A DNA stretch of 64,000 nucleotides from Ideonella paludis. GTDB taxonomy: Bacteria; Pseudomonadota; Gammaproteobacteria; Burkholderiales; Burkholderiaceae_C. This document shows positions 17,652-28,790 of this stretch, piece by piece. Under the pieces are notes generated by a model that did not search any database, was not told the origin of the DNA, and saw only the letters and a program-made list of their open reading frames with translations. Position numbers and translations under genes: made by a program. Every line of letters begins with the position of its first letter. Position 1 is the first letter of the stretch. The stretch lies in assembly GCF_018069865.1 (NCBI RefSeq), contig NZ_JAGQDG010000001.1, positions 124,001 to 188,000 of the forward strand. The letters are read 5' to 3'.

Positions 17652-18269
17652 ATGACACTGTCTTCTCTCAAGCGTAGCGCCTTAGCCCTGACTGTGGCCG
17701 CGAGCGCTCTGAGCCTCAGCGGTTGTGGTTACAACGATTTTCAGCGGCTGGACGAGCAGGTGAAGAGCCAGTGGTCCGAAGTCTTGAACCAGTACCAGCG
17801 GCGTGCAGACTTGATTCCCAACATCGTGGCGACCGTCAAAGGTGAAGCCAACTTTGAGCAAGAAACGCTGACCAAGGTCATCGAGGCGCGCTCGAAAGCC
17901 ACATCGATTCAAGCCACACCGGAGCTCGTGAACAACCCTGAAGCCTTTCAGAAGTTTCAAGCTGCGCAGGGTGAGCTCACGGGTGCTTTGAGCCGCCTGA
18001 TGATGGTGTCAGAGAACTACCCCAACCTGAAGGCCAATCAAGGCTTTCAAGACTTGCGTGTGCAGTTGGAGGGGACAGAGAACCGCATCACCGTGGCCCG
18101 CGGCAAGTACATCAAGTCGGTTCAGGACTACAACGTTCTGGCCCGCAGCTTCCCAAGCAATCTGACGGCCATGGTGTTCAGCTACGAGGTCAAGCCCACC
18201 TTTACGGTGGAAAACGAGAAGGCAATTTCGGCGCCGCCGGCGGTGAGCTTCGACAAGCCCGCCAAGTGA
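17652..18269 (+). CDS. lemA: LemA family lipoprotein
   Basis: A 205-aa LemA-family protein. The signal peptide ends in a lipobox (LSGC, Cys near residue 25). A long helical bundle follows, with the conserved opening YNDFQRLDEQVKSQWSEV and the QRRADLIPN segment. LemA proteins are membrane-associated and often encoded with TPM/YgcG proteins, as here, but no biochemical role is firmly known. The ATG at 17652 has an AAGGAG ribosome-binding site; the longer frame from 17502 is not used. It is first in a three-gene operon, followed after 7 bases by a TPM-domain gene. Confidence 0.92.
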   Translation: MTLSSLKRSALALTVAASALSLSGCGYNDFQRLDEQVKSQWSEVLNQYQRRADLIPNIVATVKGEANFEQETLTKVIEARSKATSIQATPELVNNPEAFQKFQAAQGELTGALSRLMMVSENYPNLKANQGFQDLRVQLEGTENRITVARGKYIKSVQDYNVLARSFPSNLTAMVFSYEVKPTFTVENEKAISAPPAVSFDKPAK

Positions 18270-18276
18270 CCCGGTC

Positions 18277-19191
18277 ATGACGAGCTTGGCTTGGCGCAGT
18301 GCATGGAAAGGGGGCCGGCTTTGGCCCCTCTTGGCGCTGGCGTTGGCGCTCTTCGCCGTGCTGCAGGGCCGCGCGCGGGCGCAAGACCTGCAGCCCATTC
18401 CTGCGCTGAGCGCGCGGGTCATGGACCAGACAGGCACTTTGAGCGACGCGCAGCGGCAAGCCTTGGAGGCCAAGCTGGCACGCTTCGAGACTGAGTCGGG
18501 GCCACAGTTGGTCATTCTGATGGTGGCCTCCAGCCAGCCGGAAGATTTGGCCGCCTTTGCTTATCGGGTCGCGGACCACTGGAAGATTGGCCGCAAAGGT
18601 GTGGGCGACGGTGTGCTGATCGTGGTGGCCAAAGACGACCGCCGCATGCGCATTGAAGTGGCCAAGGATCTCGAGGGGGCCGTGCCGGACCTCGCTGCCC
18701 GACAGATCATTGACCAAGCGTTGCGGCCCGCGTTCAAGGCTGGCGATTACGCGGGCGGCCTGAACCAAGGGGTCGATCAATTGATGGCCCGGATTCGGGG
18801 TGAGCACCTGCCCGCCCCGGCAGCCCGGGGCGGCAAAGCCAAGCAGGCCAAGTGGGGCTGGCAAGAGGTGGCGATGCTGCTCTTCATCGGCGTCCCCGTG
18901 GCCGGCAGTGTGCTCAGCAGCATCTTAGGGCGCAAGCTTGGCGTGTTGGCCACCGGTGTCGGCACGGGCGCGTTGGCCGGGCTCATCACCACCAGTCTCT
19001 TTCTTGGCGTTGTCGCCGGCGTTTTGGCGCTGATCTTCGTGGGCGTATTGGGCGTGGGAGGTGGGCGGCGAGGCGGCGGCCCCGTGATCTGGGGCGGTGG
19101 TGGCGGCGGCGGAGGTTGGGGCGGGGGCGGCGGCTTTTCTTCCGGTGGCGGCGGAGAGTTTGGAGGCGGTGGCGCCTCGGGAGATTGGTGA
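18277..19191 (+). CDS. TPM domain protein (YgcG-like), glycine-rich tail
   Basis: A 304-aa membrane protein. A signal or anchor helix (about residues 15-35) is followed by a TPM domain, with the typical opening ARVMDQTGTLSDAQRQALEAKL and the core strand GPQLVILMVASSQPEDLAAFAYRVADHW. Two hydrophobic helices lie near residues 205-260, and the C-terminus is almost pure Gly/Ser/Trp. This is the usual YgcG arrangement of extracytoplasmic TPM domain, membrane helices and Gly tail. Function in the family is unclear; links to membrane stress and PSII assembly are known only for distant members. It lies between lemA and a second TPM gene. Confidence 0.88.
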   Translation: MTSLAWRSAWKGGRLWPLLALALALFAVLQGRARAQDLQPIPALSARVMDQTGTLSDAQRQALEAKLARFETESGPQLVILMVASSQPEDLAAFAYRVADHWKIGRKGVGDGVLIVVAKDDRRMRIEVAKDLEGAVPDLAARQIIDQALRPAFKAGDYAGGLNQGVDQLMARIRGEHLPAPAARGGKAKQAKWGWQEVAMLLFIGVPVAGSVLSSILGRKLGVLATGVGTGALAGLITTSLFLGVVAGVLALIFVGVLGVGGGRRGGGPVIWGGGGGGGGWGGGGGFSSGGGGEFGGGGASGDW

Positions 19192-19192
19192 G

Positions 19193-19708
19193 ATGGGCGC
19201 AACTGCTTTGAGCCGCTGGTGGCAGCACTTTTGGCTCGACACCGACGACGTGCCCAAGCTGCTGGGTGCGGGTACCTTGGCGCGCGTTGAAGCACAGGTG
19301 GCCGCCAGCGAAAAGCTGCACAGCGGCGAGATCAGGGTGTGCGTGGAAGCCAGCTTACCGATGGAGTTGCTGCGGCGCGGCCTGCGTTCGCGCGAGCGTG
19401 CGATCGAGCTCTTCAGCAGCCTGCGTGTGTGGGACACGGAAGCCAATAACGGCGTTTTGATCTACGTGCTCTTGGCCGACCATGCCATCGAAGTGCTAGC
19501 GGATCGAGGGCTCAGTGCGCGCGTGCCCCAAGCTCAGTGGGCGGCCTTGGTGGCGACGATGCGCGATGAGTTTCGCCAAGGGGCTTTTGAGGCCGGCCTC
19601 ACCCAGGCCGTCACCACCGTGGGCACCTTGCTGCAGGAGCACTTTCCGGTGGTGGATGAGGCCGCCGCCAACCCGAACGAGTTGCCCAACGCACCGTGGG
19701 TGCTTTAG
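19193..19708 (+). CDS. Second TPM domain protein
   Basis: A 171-aa TPM-domain protein without signal peptide or membrane helix, so probably cytosolic or peripheral. Recognisable segments are AQVAASEKLHSGEIRVCVEASLP, then a strand VLIYVLLADHAIEVLADRGLSARV and the closing GAFEAGLTQAVTTVGTLLQEHFP. It starts one base after the stop of the preceding gene, so it is translationally coupled. This lemA-TPM-TPM order is common in Betaproteobacteria. Its stop codon TAG lies inside the left inverted repeat of the MITE-like element, so the native C-terminus may have been altered. Confidence 0.85.
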   Translation: MGATALSRWWQHFWLDTDDVPKLLGAGTLARVEAQVAASEKLHSGEIRVCVEASLPMELLRRGLRSRERAIELFSSLRVWDTEANNGVLIYVLLADHAIEVLADRGLSARVPQAQWAALVATMRDEFRQGAFEAGLTQAVTTVGTLLQEHFPVVDEAAANPNELPNAPWVL

Positions 19709-19978
19709 GGTCTGTTGACCTATAAATCCTGCCCGCGCAGGAGTGTCCAAGGGCGCTGGAGTAGGCGCGATCCGCAGCCCGGGCTTGTGGTGTCCGGGCA
19801 AGGTGAGCAACGCCCGCCAGCACCCATGGACGCCCCGCCCTCAGGGTGAGTCCTACAGGCCACGCCTTTCGTTGTTGCGCCGCTTGCCCGCACAGCGGTG
19901 CGGGCGGCGCAGCGCGCCTAGACTGGCATGGCCCGTAGGGCTCACGCGGGTTGGATTTGTAGGTCAACAGGCCCTAAA
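19704..19978. mobile_element. MITE-like element with about 34-bp terminal inverted repeats
   Basis: The left end (19704-19737, beginning TTTAGGGTCTGTTGACCTA) and the right end (about 19944-19978, read as complement beginning TTTAGGGCCTGTTGACCTA) match at all but about four of 30 positions. Between them lie some 205 bases without a plausible gene. There is an internal strong hairpin around 19880-19913, GCGCCGC..GCCCGCAC / GTGCGGGC..GGCGC. Size, long inverted ends and lack of a transposase suggest a non-autonomous miniature transposable element. A TA target, as used by IS630/Tc1 elements, would fit the TA pairs at both ends, but the duplication cannot be proved from one copy. Confidence 0.6.
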
Positions 19979-20013
19979 AAACACAAACCCGCAGGCCTTG
20001 CGGCATGCGGGTT
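19974..20013 (-). terminator. Rho-independent terminator of the atp operon
   Basis: Read on the minus strand, an 8-bp perfect stem (AACCCGCA at 20006-20013 with TGCGGGTT at 19986-19993) is followed by a T-rich run, TGTGTTTTTT. It lies about 60 bases after the atpC stop. The T-run abuts the right end of the MITE-like element. Confidence 0.75.
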
Positions 20014-20071
20014 CAGAGGCGCCATGACGGTGCCGGGTGCGCCCAGATCTGACGATCCGGGCGAGTCTTGA

Positions 20072-20491
20072 TCAGCGTTGCTTGCGCAACTTCTGGATAG
20101 CAGCCAGCTGAGCAGCCATCGCAGCGAATTCGCCTTGCGCAGCGGCCAGGTCGATGTCGCTCTTGGCGTTCTTCATGGCCTCTTCCGCCAGCTTCTTGGC
20201 TTCGTTGGCCTTGGCTTCATCCAAGTCCTTGCCGCGAATGGCGGTGTCGGCCAACACGGTCACGTTGTTGGGTTGCACTTCAAGAATGCCACCCGCAACA
20301 AACACAAACTCTTCTTCGCCATTGTCGGCACGCTGAATGCGCACCGCGCCCGCCTTGATGCGGGTGATCAGCGGTGTGTGCTTGGGCAGAATGCCCAACT
20401 CACCGTTCTCACCCGGCAGCGCGACGAACTTGGCTTCACCGCTGAAGATGCTTTCTTCTGCGCTGACCACGTCGACATGAATGGTTGCCAT
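20072..20491 (-). CDS. atpC: ATP synthase epsilon subunit
   Basis: A 139-aa F1 epsilon subunit, part of the rotor stalk and an inhibitor of ATP hydrolysis. It has the N-terminal beta-sandwich ([36 protein letters not shown]) and a C-terminal helical hairpin rich in Ala/Lys/Glu. Length matches the family. It is last in the atp operon, separated from atpD by a 127-base structured spacer and followed by a terminator. Confidence 0.96.
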   Translation of the reverse strand: MATIHVDVVSAEESIFSGEAKFVALPGENGELGILPKHTPLITRIKAGAVRIQRADNGEEEFVFVAGGILEVQPNNVTVLADTAIRGKDLDEAKANEAKKLAEEAMKNAKSDIDLAAAQGEFAAMAAQLAAIQKLRKQR

Positions 20492-20533
20492 GATCGTTCT
20501 TTCTATGAGGGAAAAGGTGCAGGAAGCAAGCAG

Positions 20534-20608
20534 TCGGGTTTGAGGCTAGGCGGCCCCCACAGCCGTACTCCCTGTACGGCGAGGAGGCCAACGACGCATC
20601 AGACCCGA
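20534..20608 (-). repeat. Structured spacer between atpD and atpC
   Basis: Two nested inverted repeats lie in the 127-base atpD-atpC spacer. The outer stem pairs 20534-20543 (TCGGGTTTGA) with 20599-20608 (TCAGACCCGA), with one G-U pair. The inner hairpin is a perfect 7-bp stem, GCCGTAC (20562-20568) and GTACGGC (20574-20580), with a 5-base loop. No T-run follows, so it is more likely an RNA-processing or stability element than a terminator. Confidence 0.55.
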
Positions 20609-20618
20609 ATGCGCCGTC

Positions 20619-22088
<1,470 letters not shown>

Positions 22089-22973
22089 TCAACCACTGAT
22101 CGCGGCGGCGCCGCTGACGATCTCGGAGAGTTCCTTCGTGATCGCTGCCTGGCGGGTCTTGTTGTAGATGAGCTTGAGCTCACCAATCAGCGTGCCGGCG
22201 TTGTCGGTCGCAGCCTTCATGGCCACCATCCGAGCGGATTGCTCAGAGGCCATGTTCTCAGCCACCGCCTGGTAGATCAGCGCCTCGACATAACGAGTCA
22301 GCAACTCGTCAATGACCGTGGCCGCATCCGGCTCGTAGATGTAATCCCAGCCGTAGGCCTTCTTTTCGGCTTCCGACTGCTTCAGCGCGTCTGCCGACAG
22401 CGGCAACAACTGCTCCACCACCGGCTCTTGCTTCATGGTGTTGATGAACTTGGTGTAGCACAGGTACACCGAATCCACCTTGCCTGCCACGAAGGCGTCG
22501 AGCATGACCTTGAGGGGGCCGATCAGCGCTTCGAGTTGGGGCGCATCACCCAAGCCTGTGGCTTGCGAGATCACCTTGGCGCCAATGCGGTTCAAGAAGC
22601 CGTAGCCCTTGGACCCGATCGCCACAGCCTCGACCTTGCCGCCGGCTGTTTGCACGTCCTTCATCTTGTTCGTGACAGCACGCAAGATGTTGGTGTTCAA
22701 ACCACCGCACAAGCCCTTGTCCGTCGTGACCACCACAAAGCCGGTGACGCCCGACTTGCCGTCGGTGCGCATGTAGGCGCTGTGGTATTCCGGATTGGCT
22801 TGCGACAGATTGGCCGTGATGTTGCGGATCTTGTCGCTGTAGGGGCGGGCGTTGCGCATGCGCTCTTGCGCCTTACGCATCTTGGACGCGGCCACCATTT
22901 CCATGGCTTTGGTGATCTTCTTGGTGTTCTCCACCGATTTGATCTTGCCGCGGATTTCCTTTCCGACTGCCAT
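22089..22973 (-). CDS. atpG: ATP synthase gamma subunit
   Basis: A 294-aa central-stalk subunit that rotates inside the alpha3-beta3 ring. The N-terminal helix [20 protein letters not shown] and the C-terminal helix ([32 protein letters not shown]) are the two long coiled-coil arms. The central GLCGGLNTN segment is conserved. Length is as in other Proteobacteria. It lies 80 bases after atpA, within the operon. Confidence 0.97.
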   Translation of the reverse strand: MAVGKEIRGKIKSVENTKKITKAMEMVAASKMRKAQERMRNARPYSDKIRNITANLSQANPEYHSAYMRTDGKSGVTGFVVVTTDKGLCGGLNTNILRAVTNKMKDVQTAGGKVEAVAIGSKGYGFLNRIGAKVISQATGLGDAPQLEALIGPLKVMLDAFVAGKVDSVYLCYTKFINTMKQEPVVEQLLPLSADALKQSEAEKKAYGWDYIYEPDAATVIDELLTRYVEALIYQAVAENMASEQSARMVAMKAATDNAGTLIGELKLIYNKTRQAAITKELSEIVSGAAAISG

Positions 22974-23053
22974 TTGACTGTTCTCCTGTTGGGGGTGGGG
23001 CGATGTGTTTGCTTAGGAAAAAGCGCTCAGCCTCGTCCCACCGGTCAATGGCA

Positions 23054-24607
23054 TTAGGCGAAAGATTTCTTGAAAGCGGCGATGGCGCCGTTCAGTTCTT
23101 CTTCAGCAGCCTTGTCCATGGCCTTGTCCGCTTCCAGCTTGGCCAGCAGAGCAGCGTGGCTGGACTTCAGGAACTGGTGCAGGCCAGATTCGAACGCCAA
23201 GACCTTCTTGGTATCGATGCTGTCCATATAGCCCTTGTTCACGGCATACAGCGTGGCAGCCATCAGGCTGATGGACAGGGGCGAGTACTGAGCTTGCTTG
23301 AGCAACTCGGTCACGCGAGCACCACGGTCCAACTGCTTGCGAGTGGCTTCGTCCAGGTCAGACGCGAACTGGGCGAAAGCCGCCAATTCACGGTACTGGG
23401 CCAAGTCGGTACGGATACCACCGGACAGCGACTTGATCAGCTTGGTCTGGGCTGCACCACCGACGCGGGACACCGAGATACCGGCGTTGATCGCAGGGCG
23501 GATACCGGCGTTGAACAGGCTGGTTTCCAAGAAGATCTGACCGTCGGTGATCGAGATCACGTTGGTCGGCACGAAAGCGGACACGTCACCGGCTTGTGTC
23601 TCAATGACGGGCAGCGCGGTCAGCGAGCCAGTCTTGCCCTTGACTTCGCCCTTGGTGAAAGCTTCGACGTAGTCGGCGTTGACGCGAGCGGCACGCTCCA
23701 GCAGACGGCTGTGGAGATAGAACACGTCGCCAGGGAAGGCTTCACGGCCCGGAGGACGGCGCAGCAGCAGCGAGACTTGGCGGTAGGCCACAGCTTGCTT
23801 GGACAGATCGTCATAAACGATCAGGGCGTCTTGGCCGCGGTCGCGGAAGTATTCGCCCATCGTGCAGCCCGAGTAGGCCGACACGTACTGCATCGCAGCA
23901 GATTCAGAGGCCGACGCTGCCACGACGATGGTGTACTCCATCGCGCCAGCTTGTTCCAGAGCGCGCACCACGTTCTTGATCGACGAGGCCTTTTGGCCAA
24001 TCGCGACGTAAACGCAGGTCATGTTCTGACCCTTCTGGTTGATGATGGCGTCGATCGCGACAGCCGTCTTACCGGTTTGGCGGTCACCAATGATCAGCTC
24101 GCGCTGGCCACGGCCGACGGGCACCATGGAGTCAATCGACTTCAGGCCGGTTTGCACAGGCTGGTCCACCGACTTACGGGCGATCACGCCAGGAGCGACC
24201 TTTTCGATCACGTCGGTCATCTTGGCGTTGATCGGGCCCTTGCCGTCGATGGGCTGACCCAGCGCGTTGACCACGCGGCCAATCAGTTCGGGGCCGACCG
24301 GCACTTCCAGAATGCGGCCCGTGCACTTCACGGTGTCGCCTTCAGAGATGTGCTCGTATTCACCCAAGATCACGGCGCCGACAGAGTCGCGCTCGAGGTT
24401 CAGGGCCAAGCCGAAGGAGGGTTGACCGTCCTTACCAGCCGGGAATTCCAGCATTTCGCCCTGCATCGCGTCGGACAGGCCGTGCACGCGGACGATGCCG
24501 TCGGTCACCGAGACCACGGTGCCTTGGTTGCGGATGTCCGTCGAGGCGCCGAGGCCTTCAATACGGCTCTTGATGAGTTCCGAAATTTCTGCAGGATTGA
24601 GTTGCAT
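23054..24607 (-). CDS. atpA: ATP synthase alpha subunit
   Basis: A 517-aa non-catalytic nucleotide-binding F1 subunit that alternates with beta. Walker A is GDRQTGKTA near residue 170, the Walker B strand ends ALIVYDDLS, and the family signature appears as [13 protein letters not shown] (375 or so), containing the arginine finger. Length is standard. It lies 94 bases after atpH and before atpG. Confidence 0.98.
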   Translation of the reverse strand: MQLNPAEISELIKSRIEGLGASTDIRNQGTVVSVTDGIVRVHGLSDAMQGEMLEFPAGKDGQPSFGLALNLERDSVGAVILGEYEHISEGDTVKCTGRILEVPVGPELIGRVVNALGQPIDGKGPINAKMTDVIEKVAPGVIARKSVDQPVQTGLKSIDSMVPVGRGQRELIIGDRQTGKTAVAIDAIINQKGQNMTCVYVAIGQKASSIKNVVRALEQAGAMEYTIVVAASASESAAMQYVSAYSGCTMGEYFRDRGQDALIVYDDLSKQAVAYRQVSLLLRRPPGREAFPGDVFYLHSRLLERAARVNADYVEAFTKGEVKGKTGSLTALPVIETQAGDVSAFVPTNVISITDGQIFLETSLFNAGIRPAINAGISVSRVGGAAQTKLIKSLSGGIRTDLAQYRELAAFAQFASDLDEATRKQLDRGARVTELLKQAQYSPLSISLMAATLYAVNKGYMDSIDTKKVLAFESGLHQFLKSSHAALLAKLEADKAMDKAAEEELNGAIAAFKKSFA

Positions 24608-24701
24608 TGCTTTCTCCGAAAGCGTGACGACCTTTTCAGACGGTCGTCAAATGGATGTGCCGCGTGGGTTGGATGAAGTTCAGATCGCGCAAACCCACCA
24701 C

Positions 24702-25235
24702 TCAGGTGGTGAGGGCCACTTTCATTTGCTCCAAGCGGGCCTTGATCGAGGTGTCCAGCACTTCGTCACCCACCACCACACGAATGCCGCCGATGAGAGA
24801 CTCATCAATGACAACCGTGGCATTGAGCTTGCGACCGAAGCGCTTCTCCAGGGTCGCGACCGTTTCAGCGAGTGTGCTTGCATCCAAGGCAAAGGCGCTG
24901 TAAATGGTGGCGTCGGAGATACCGGAGCTGGCGTTGACCAGCGCGCGGAATTGGGCGGCGATTTCAGGCAGCGCGACCAGACGACCGTTGTCGATGACGG
25001 CCTTCAGCAGATTGCTGATCTTGGGCGACATCGTGGCATTGACCACGCTGGCAACCAAATCGAACACTTGCTGGGCAGACACCTTAGGGCTGTCGGCGAA
25101 CTGGCGCAGTTGCGGATTGCCCGACACTTGGCCCACAGCTTCAAGCTGCGAAGCAAGCGCTTGGGCATTGTCGCCACCGACGGCCCGAAACAGGGCCTCG
25201 GCATAAGGGCGGGCGATGGTTGCAAGCTCAGCCAT
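24702..25235 (-). CDS. atpH: ATP synthase delta subunit
   Basis: A 177-aa peripheral-stalk subunit that joins the F1 head to the b subunits. The N-terminal helical bundle starts with the typical [12 protein letters not shown]. The C-terminal part has the conserved [22 protein letters not shown] segment. It follows atpF with a 2-base gap, so the two are coupled. Confidence 0.96.
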   Translation of the reverse strand: MAELATIARPYAEALFRAVGGDNAQALASQLEAVGQVSGNPQLRQFADSPKVSAQQVFDLVASVVNATMSPKISNLLKAVIDNGRLVALPEIAAQFRALVNASSGISDATIYSAFALDASTLAETVATLEKRFGRKLNATVVIDESLIGGIRVVVGDEVLDTSIKARLEQMKVALTT

Positions 25236-25237
25236 GA

Positions 25238-25708
25238 TCAGAGTTCCGTCTTCAGACGGTTCAACAAATCAGCGTGAACGCCAGCATTGACTTCGCGCTT
25301 CAAGATTTGCTCTGCGCCCTTGACGGCCAGCACAGCAACTTGTTCGCGCAGGGTCTCGCGGACCTTGACGGCTTCTTGCTCGGCTTCTGCCTTGGCAGCA
25401 GCCACAATCTTTGCGCCTTCTTCAGATGCGCGGGCTTTCGCCTCTTCCACCAGGCTTTGGGCCAGACGCTCTGCGTCAGCCAAACGCTTGGCGGCATCAT
25501 CCTTAGCGGACGACAACGCAGCGACGACCTTCTTATCGGCATCCGCCAACGCAGCCTTGGCTTTGTCAGCAGCCGAAAGGCCTTCGGCGATCTTTTTCGC
25601 ACGCTCATCGAGTGCGGTGGCGATCGGCGGCCACACATAGGTCATCGTGAACCAGACGAGGATCGCAAAGACGATCATCTGGACGATGAGGGTTCCGGTG
25701 ATGCTCAC
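25238..25708 (-). CDS. atpF: ATP synthase b subunit
   Basis: A 156-aa stator subunit with one N-terminal membrane helix (about residues 5-25, [20 protein letters not shown]). A long Ala/Glu/Lys-rich helix follows and dimerises as a coiled coil reaching up to F1. The start is a GTG at 25708; no ATG sits at the family's N-terminus. It follows atpE after an 81-base spacer with a strong hairpin. Confidence 0.96.
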   Translation of the reverse strand: MSITGTLIVQMIVFAILVWFTMTYVWPPIATALDERAKKIAEGLSAADKAKAALADADKKVVAALSSAKDDAAKRLADAERLAQSLVEEAKARASEEGAKIVAAAKAEAEQEAVKVRETLREQVAVLAVKGAEQILKREVNAGVHADLLNRLKTEL

Positions 25709-25743
25709 TTGATGGCCTCAAACGGTGAGGGAATCTTCAGCAA

Positions 25744-25767
25744 GGTGTGCGCCGCAAAGCGCACACC
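25744..25767 (-). repeat. Hairpin between atpE and atpF
   Basis: A perfect 9-bp inverted repeat: GGTGTGCGC (25744-25752), a 6-base loop, and GCGCACACC (25759-25767). It lies 23 bases after the atpE stop on the transcribed strand. There is no following T-run. Such hairpins can protect upstream mRNA from 3-prime decay, which would fit the need for about ten c subunits per complex; that function is inferred. Confidence 0.65.
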
Positions 25768-25789
25768 AGCCTCTCTCGACAATGTCGAA

Positions 25790-26119
<330 letters not shown>

Positions 26120-26135
26120 TCAGTGCGATGCACTG

Positions 26136-26978
26136 TCAGTGAGCGTCATGCGCCTGGCCGATGTACACCAGCGTCAGCATCATGAACACAAAGGCCTGCA
26201 AGGTGATGATCAGGATGTGGAAGATCGCCCAAGCCGAGCCGGCAATGATTTGGCCAATGGCCAGACCAATGCCCGTCCCCAGGCCCACCGAGGCGAACGC
26301 GCCGCCCATCAGGGCGATCAGCAAGAAGATCAATTCGCCGGCATACATGTTGCCGAACAGTCGCATGCCGTGAGAGACGGTCTTGGCGACAAACTCAATC
26401 ATCTGCATCAAGAAATTCGGGATCCACAGCGCAGGGTGGGAGCCGAAGGGTGCAGAGAACAGCTCGTGAATCCAGCCGCCCAAGCCCTTGATCTTGACGT
26501 TATAGGCCAAGCACACCAGCAACACACCCGCAGACAAGCCCATGGTGATGGACAAGTCGGCCGTCGGCACGACGCGCTGGTAGTGGACGCCCATCAACTC
26601 GCCCAACACAGGCAGCAGATCAACCGGCAGCAAGTCCATGGCGTTCATCAGGAAGATCCAGACAAACACCACCAAGGCCAGAGGAGCCACCAACTTGCGG
26701 CTTTCGGCGTTGTGAACAATGCCCTTGGCTTGGCTGTCCACCATCTCAACCAAGATCTCCACCGCCGCCTGGAAGCGACCCGGGACGCCAGAGGTGGCCT
26801 TGCGAGCCGCCTTCCAAAGCAGGAAGCAGCCCAACAGACCCAACAATGTGGAATAGAACAGCGAGTCGTAGTTCAGCACCGTCAGATCGAACGGGCCAGA
26901 CGGCTTGTGGTTCTGCAAGTGCGTCAGGTGGTGGACGATGTACTCGCCCGCGGTCGGTGCTCGGCCTTCAGCTGCCAT
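26136..26978 (-). CDS. atpB: ATP synthase a subunit
   Basis: A 280-aa integral membrane subunit forming the two proton half-channels. The essential arginine lies in the conserved GMRLFGNMYAGEL segment. The C-terminal helix with IFHILIITLQAFVFMMLT is typical. The open frame continues to 27275, but that part overlaps atpI out of frame. The ATG at 26978 gives the normal length. It lies 23 bases after atpI. Confidence 0.97.
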   Translation of the reverse strand: MAAEGRAPTAGEYIVHHLTHLQNHKPSGPFDLTVLNYDSLFYSTLLGLLGCFLLWKAARKATSGVPGRFQAAVEILVEMVDSQAKGIVHNAESRKLVAPLALVVFVWIFLMNAMDLLPVDLLPVLGELMGVHYQRVVPTADLSITMGLSAGVLLVCLAYNVKIKGLGGWIHELFSAPFGSHPALWIPNFLMQMIEFVAKTVSHGMRLFGNMYAGELIFLLIALMGGAFASVGLGTGIGLAIGQIIAGSAWAIFHILIITLQAFVFMMLTLVYIGQAHDAH

Positions 26979-27001
26979 GATGTTTTCGCCTCGTCCAGTC
27001 T

Positions 27002-27502
27002 CTAAATCTTCGCTCGGCCTCGCCACAAGAGCGCGACCCAATAAACCTTGATGCACACGACCAGAGCCACCAGCAGCGCTGGCCAGCTCAAACCGGGTAC
27101 AAGCTTCGGGGCCAAGGCAAGCATGGCCACCGAAACGCCGATTTTCGCAAACTCCCACAACATGAAGCTGACGGCGGAAACGCCGGGCGCCAGGCTGCTG
27201 AGCCGACTGGTCATGCCGCGCGCCATCAAAGCGCCCGGCACCACCACAGTGGCAGCGCCATACAGCACCGACCACACAAACCCCTGTTCACGAGTGATGA
27301 GCGCCACCAGAGCAGCCATCACCCCACCCACCACAGCTTGCGCTGCGATGACCCGCCATGGTGAAACGGACGGGTTCTTGGCCGATAAAGCCTGTGCCTC
27401 TTGACGGGTCAGGGGCTTGATCGGCGCCTTTGCGCCCTCATCTTCCAAGTCAGCCCAAGGGTCCGGGCGCGGTCCAGATGATTCATCACGCCGCTGAGAC
27501 AT
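27002..27502 (-). CDS. atpI: ATP synthase assembly protein I
   Basis: A 166-aa membrane protein at the head of the atp operon. A charged N-terminal arm (residues 1-45) precedes four hydrophobic helices, the layout of AtpI. AtpI is a non-essential factor thought to aid c-ring assembly or magnesium supply. The N-terminal arm is longer than in Escherichia coli AtpI, as is common in Burkholderiales. Confidence 0.88.
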   Translation of the reverse strand: MSQRRDESSGPRPDPWADLEDEGAKAPIKPLTRQEAQALSAKNPSVSPWRVIAAQAVVGGVMAALVALITREQGFVWSVLYGAATVVVPGALMARGMTSRLSSLAPGVSAVSFMLWEFAKIGVSVAMLALAPKLVPGLSWPALLVALVVCIKVYWVALLWRGRAKI

Positions 27503-27540
27503 TGAGCAAATCCTTGGGCTAAGAGCAGCAAAGCCTCGGA

Positions 27541-27546
27541 ATTATA
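27541..27546 (-). promoter_or_regulatory. Likely -10 element of the atp operon promoter
   Basis: TATAAT on the minus strand, a perfect sigma-70 -10 hexamer 39 bases before the atpI start, implying a leader of about 33 bases. The GC-rich sequence where a -35 would lie has no good TTGACA match, so activity may depend on other features. Confidence 0.5.
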
Positions 27547-27662
27547 GGGGCAAACCCCGCGCTGCCGCCCCCGCTTGATCCCGAACCAGGCAGGGCTACT
27601 GTTGACAGAACAGCGCTGCCGTGGGTCTGTCGCTGCTGGCGCAGCCTTTCAGCGTCGGCGGG

Positions 27663-28568
27663 CTAACGCGCAAAGTTAACGGGTAAGCCGGGCACCTCTA
27701 CACGCAGTTGGAGCACCCGCCCCGCCCATGGCTGCGCGGCCAGCTCTGTCGCGGGGCGACCTTCTTGCGCTGTCGTGACATAGAGCGTGCGCAAGTCATG
27801 GCCACCAAAGGCCGGCATGGTGGCGCACCGCACAGGCAAGCGGACTTCACGCCGCACGTCCCCCGCTGGCGAGAGGCGCAGCAGACGCTGACCCTCAAAC
27901 ATTGCGGTCCAGTAACAACCCTCCACATCGACAGCAGCGCCGTCGGGCCGCCCGCCATAAGTGCTCAGATCCTGCCCCACTTGCTTAACGGGGAAGGCTG
28001 CAAACTCTCGCTCTTGGCTCAGTTGCCCTGTGCGCACATCCATCGCAAAAGTTCGCACGCGATGGCTCTTGGTGTCGCTCCAATACAGCGTCGCGCCATC
28101 CGGGCTCCAGGCCAGGCCATTGCTGACGGTCACGCCCCCCGCCACTTCGGTCAGGCGGCCCTCATCCCAGCAGTAGAGGTGCGCCAAAGCGGGATCACGA
28201 GGCTCATAGATCGTCCCGACCCAGAACCGCCCTTGCGGGTCTGCCTTGCCATCATTGAAACGCTCATGGGCGGGGTTGTAAGGCGCTGGCGCCAAGGGCG
28301 TGCGCTGACCCGTCTGCGGGTTGAAACGCCATAGGCCGTCCCGCATACCCAGCAGCAAATCACCGCCCAAGATGGGGGCACAACACGCGGGCTCGCAATC
28401 GAAGACCCAAGACGTGTGCCGTCCCGACGGGGGGTGAAAGCGGTTCAATCGCTTGCCCGGAATGTCGCACCAATACAACGCCGCCTCATCGGGATGCCAA
28501 AACGGGGACTCACCCAACAGCGAGGCCGGTGCGTCGATGGGTGACGCCTCGAACAGAACCTCAGTCAT
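27663..28568 (-). CDS. SMP-30/gluconolactonase family protein
   Basis: A 301-aa six-bladed beta-propeller of the SMP-30/LRE family, whose members hydrolyse sugar lactones with one divalent metal. The family signature residues are seen: the early LGESPFWHPDEAALYWCDI with a metal-binding Glu, GKADPQGRFWVGT, VSNGLAWSPDGATLYWSD (Asn and Asp ligands) and PDGAAVDVEGCYW. The frame extends to 28658, but the ATG at 28568 gives the normal N-terminus. It is divergent from the subtilase and has no sugar-pathway neighbours, so its substrate is uncertain. Confidence 0.88.
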   Translation of the reverse strand: MTEVLFEASPIDAPASLLGESPFWHPDEAALYWCDIPGKRLNRFHPPSGRHTSWVFDCEPACCAPILGGDLLLGMRDGLWRFNPQTGQRTPLAPAPYNPAHERFNDGKADPQGRFWVGTIYEPRDPALAHLYCWDEGRLTEVAGGVTVSNGLAWSPDGATLYWSDTKSHRVRTFAMDVRTGQLSQEREFAAFPVKQVGQDLSTYGGRPDGAAVDVEGCYWTAMFEGQRLLRLSPAGDVRREVRLPVRCATMPAFGGHDLRTLYVTTAQEGRPATELAAQPWAGRVLQLRVEVPGLPVNFAR

Positions 28569-28790
28569 CCAGCTCGCCCTTCTAAATCTAAGACCAGTGG
28601 CATCTATTGTGTCGCTTGCCCGCTTTTGATGGGTTTCCAGCGGGGTACAGACCTTCAAGGCGTCGTTTTAGCGGCCTCTAGAGCCGACGCAGACTGTCAA
28701 TTAATTGGCGCATGTCGACAGCGGGGCCGCTTAAGCCATGGATCGAGCGGGCGATAGAGGGCCCGAAACCTTTACCGGCGAAAGCGTCCT

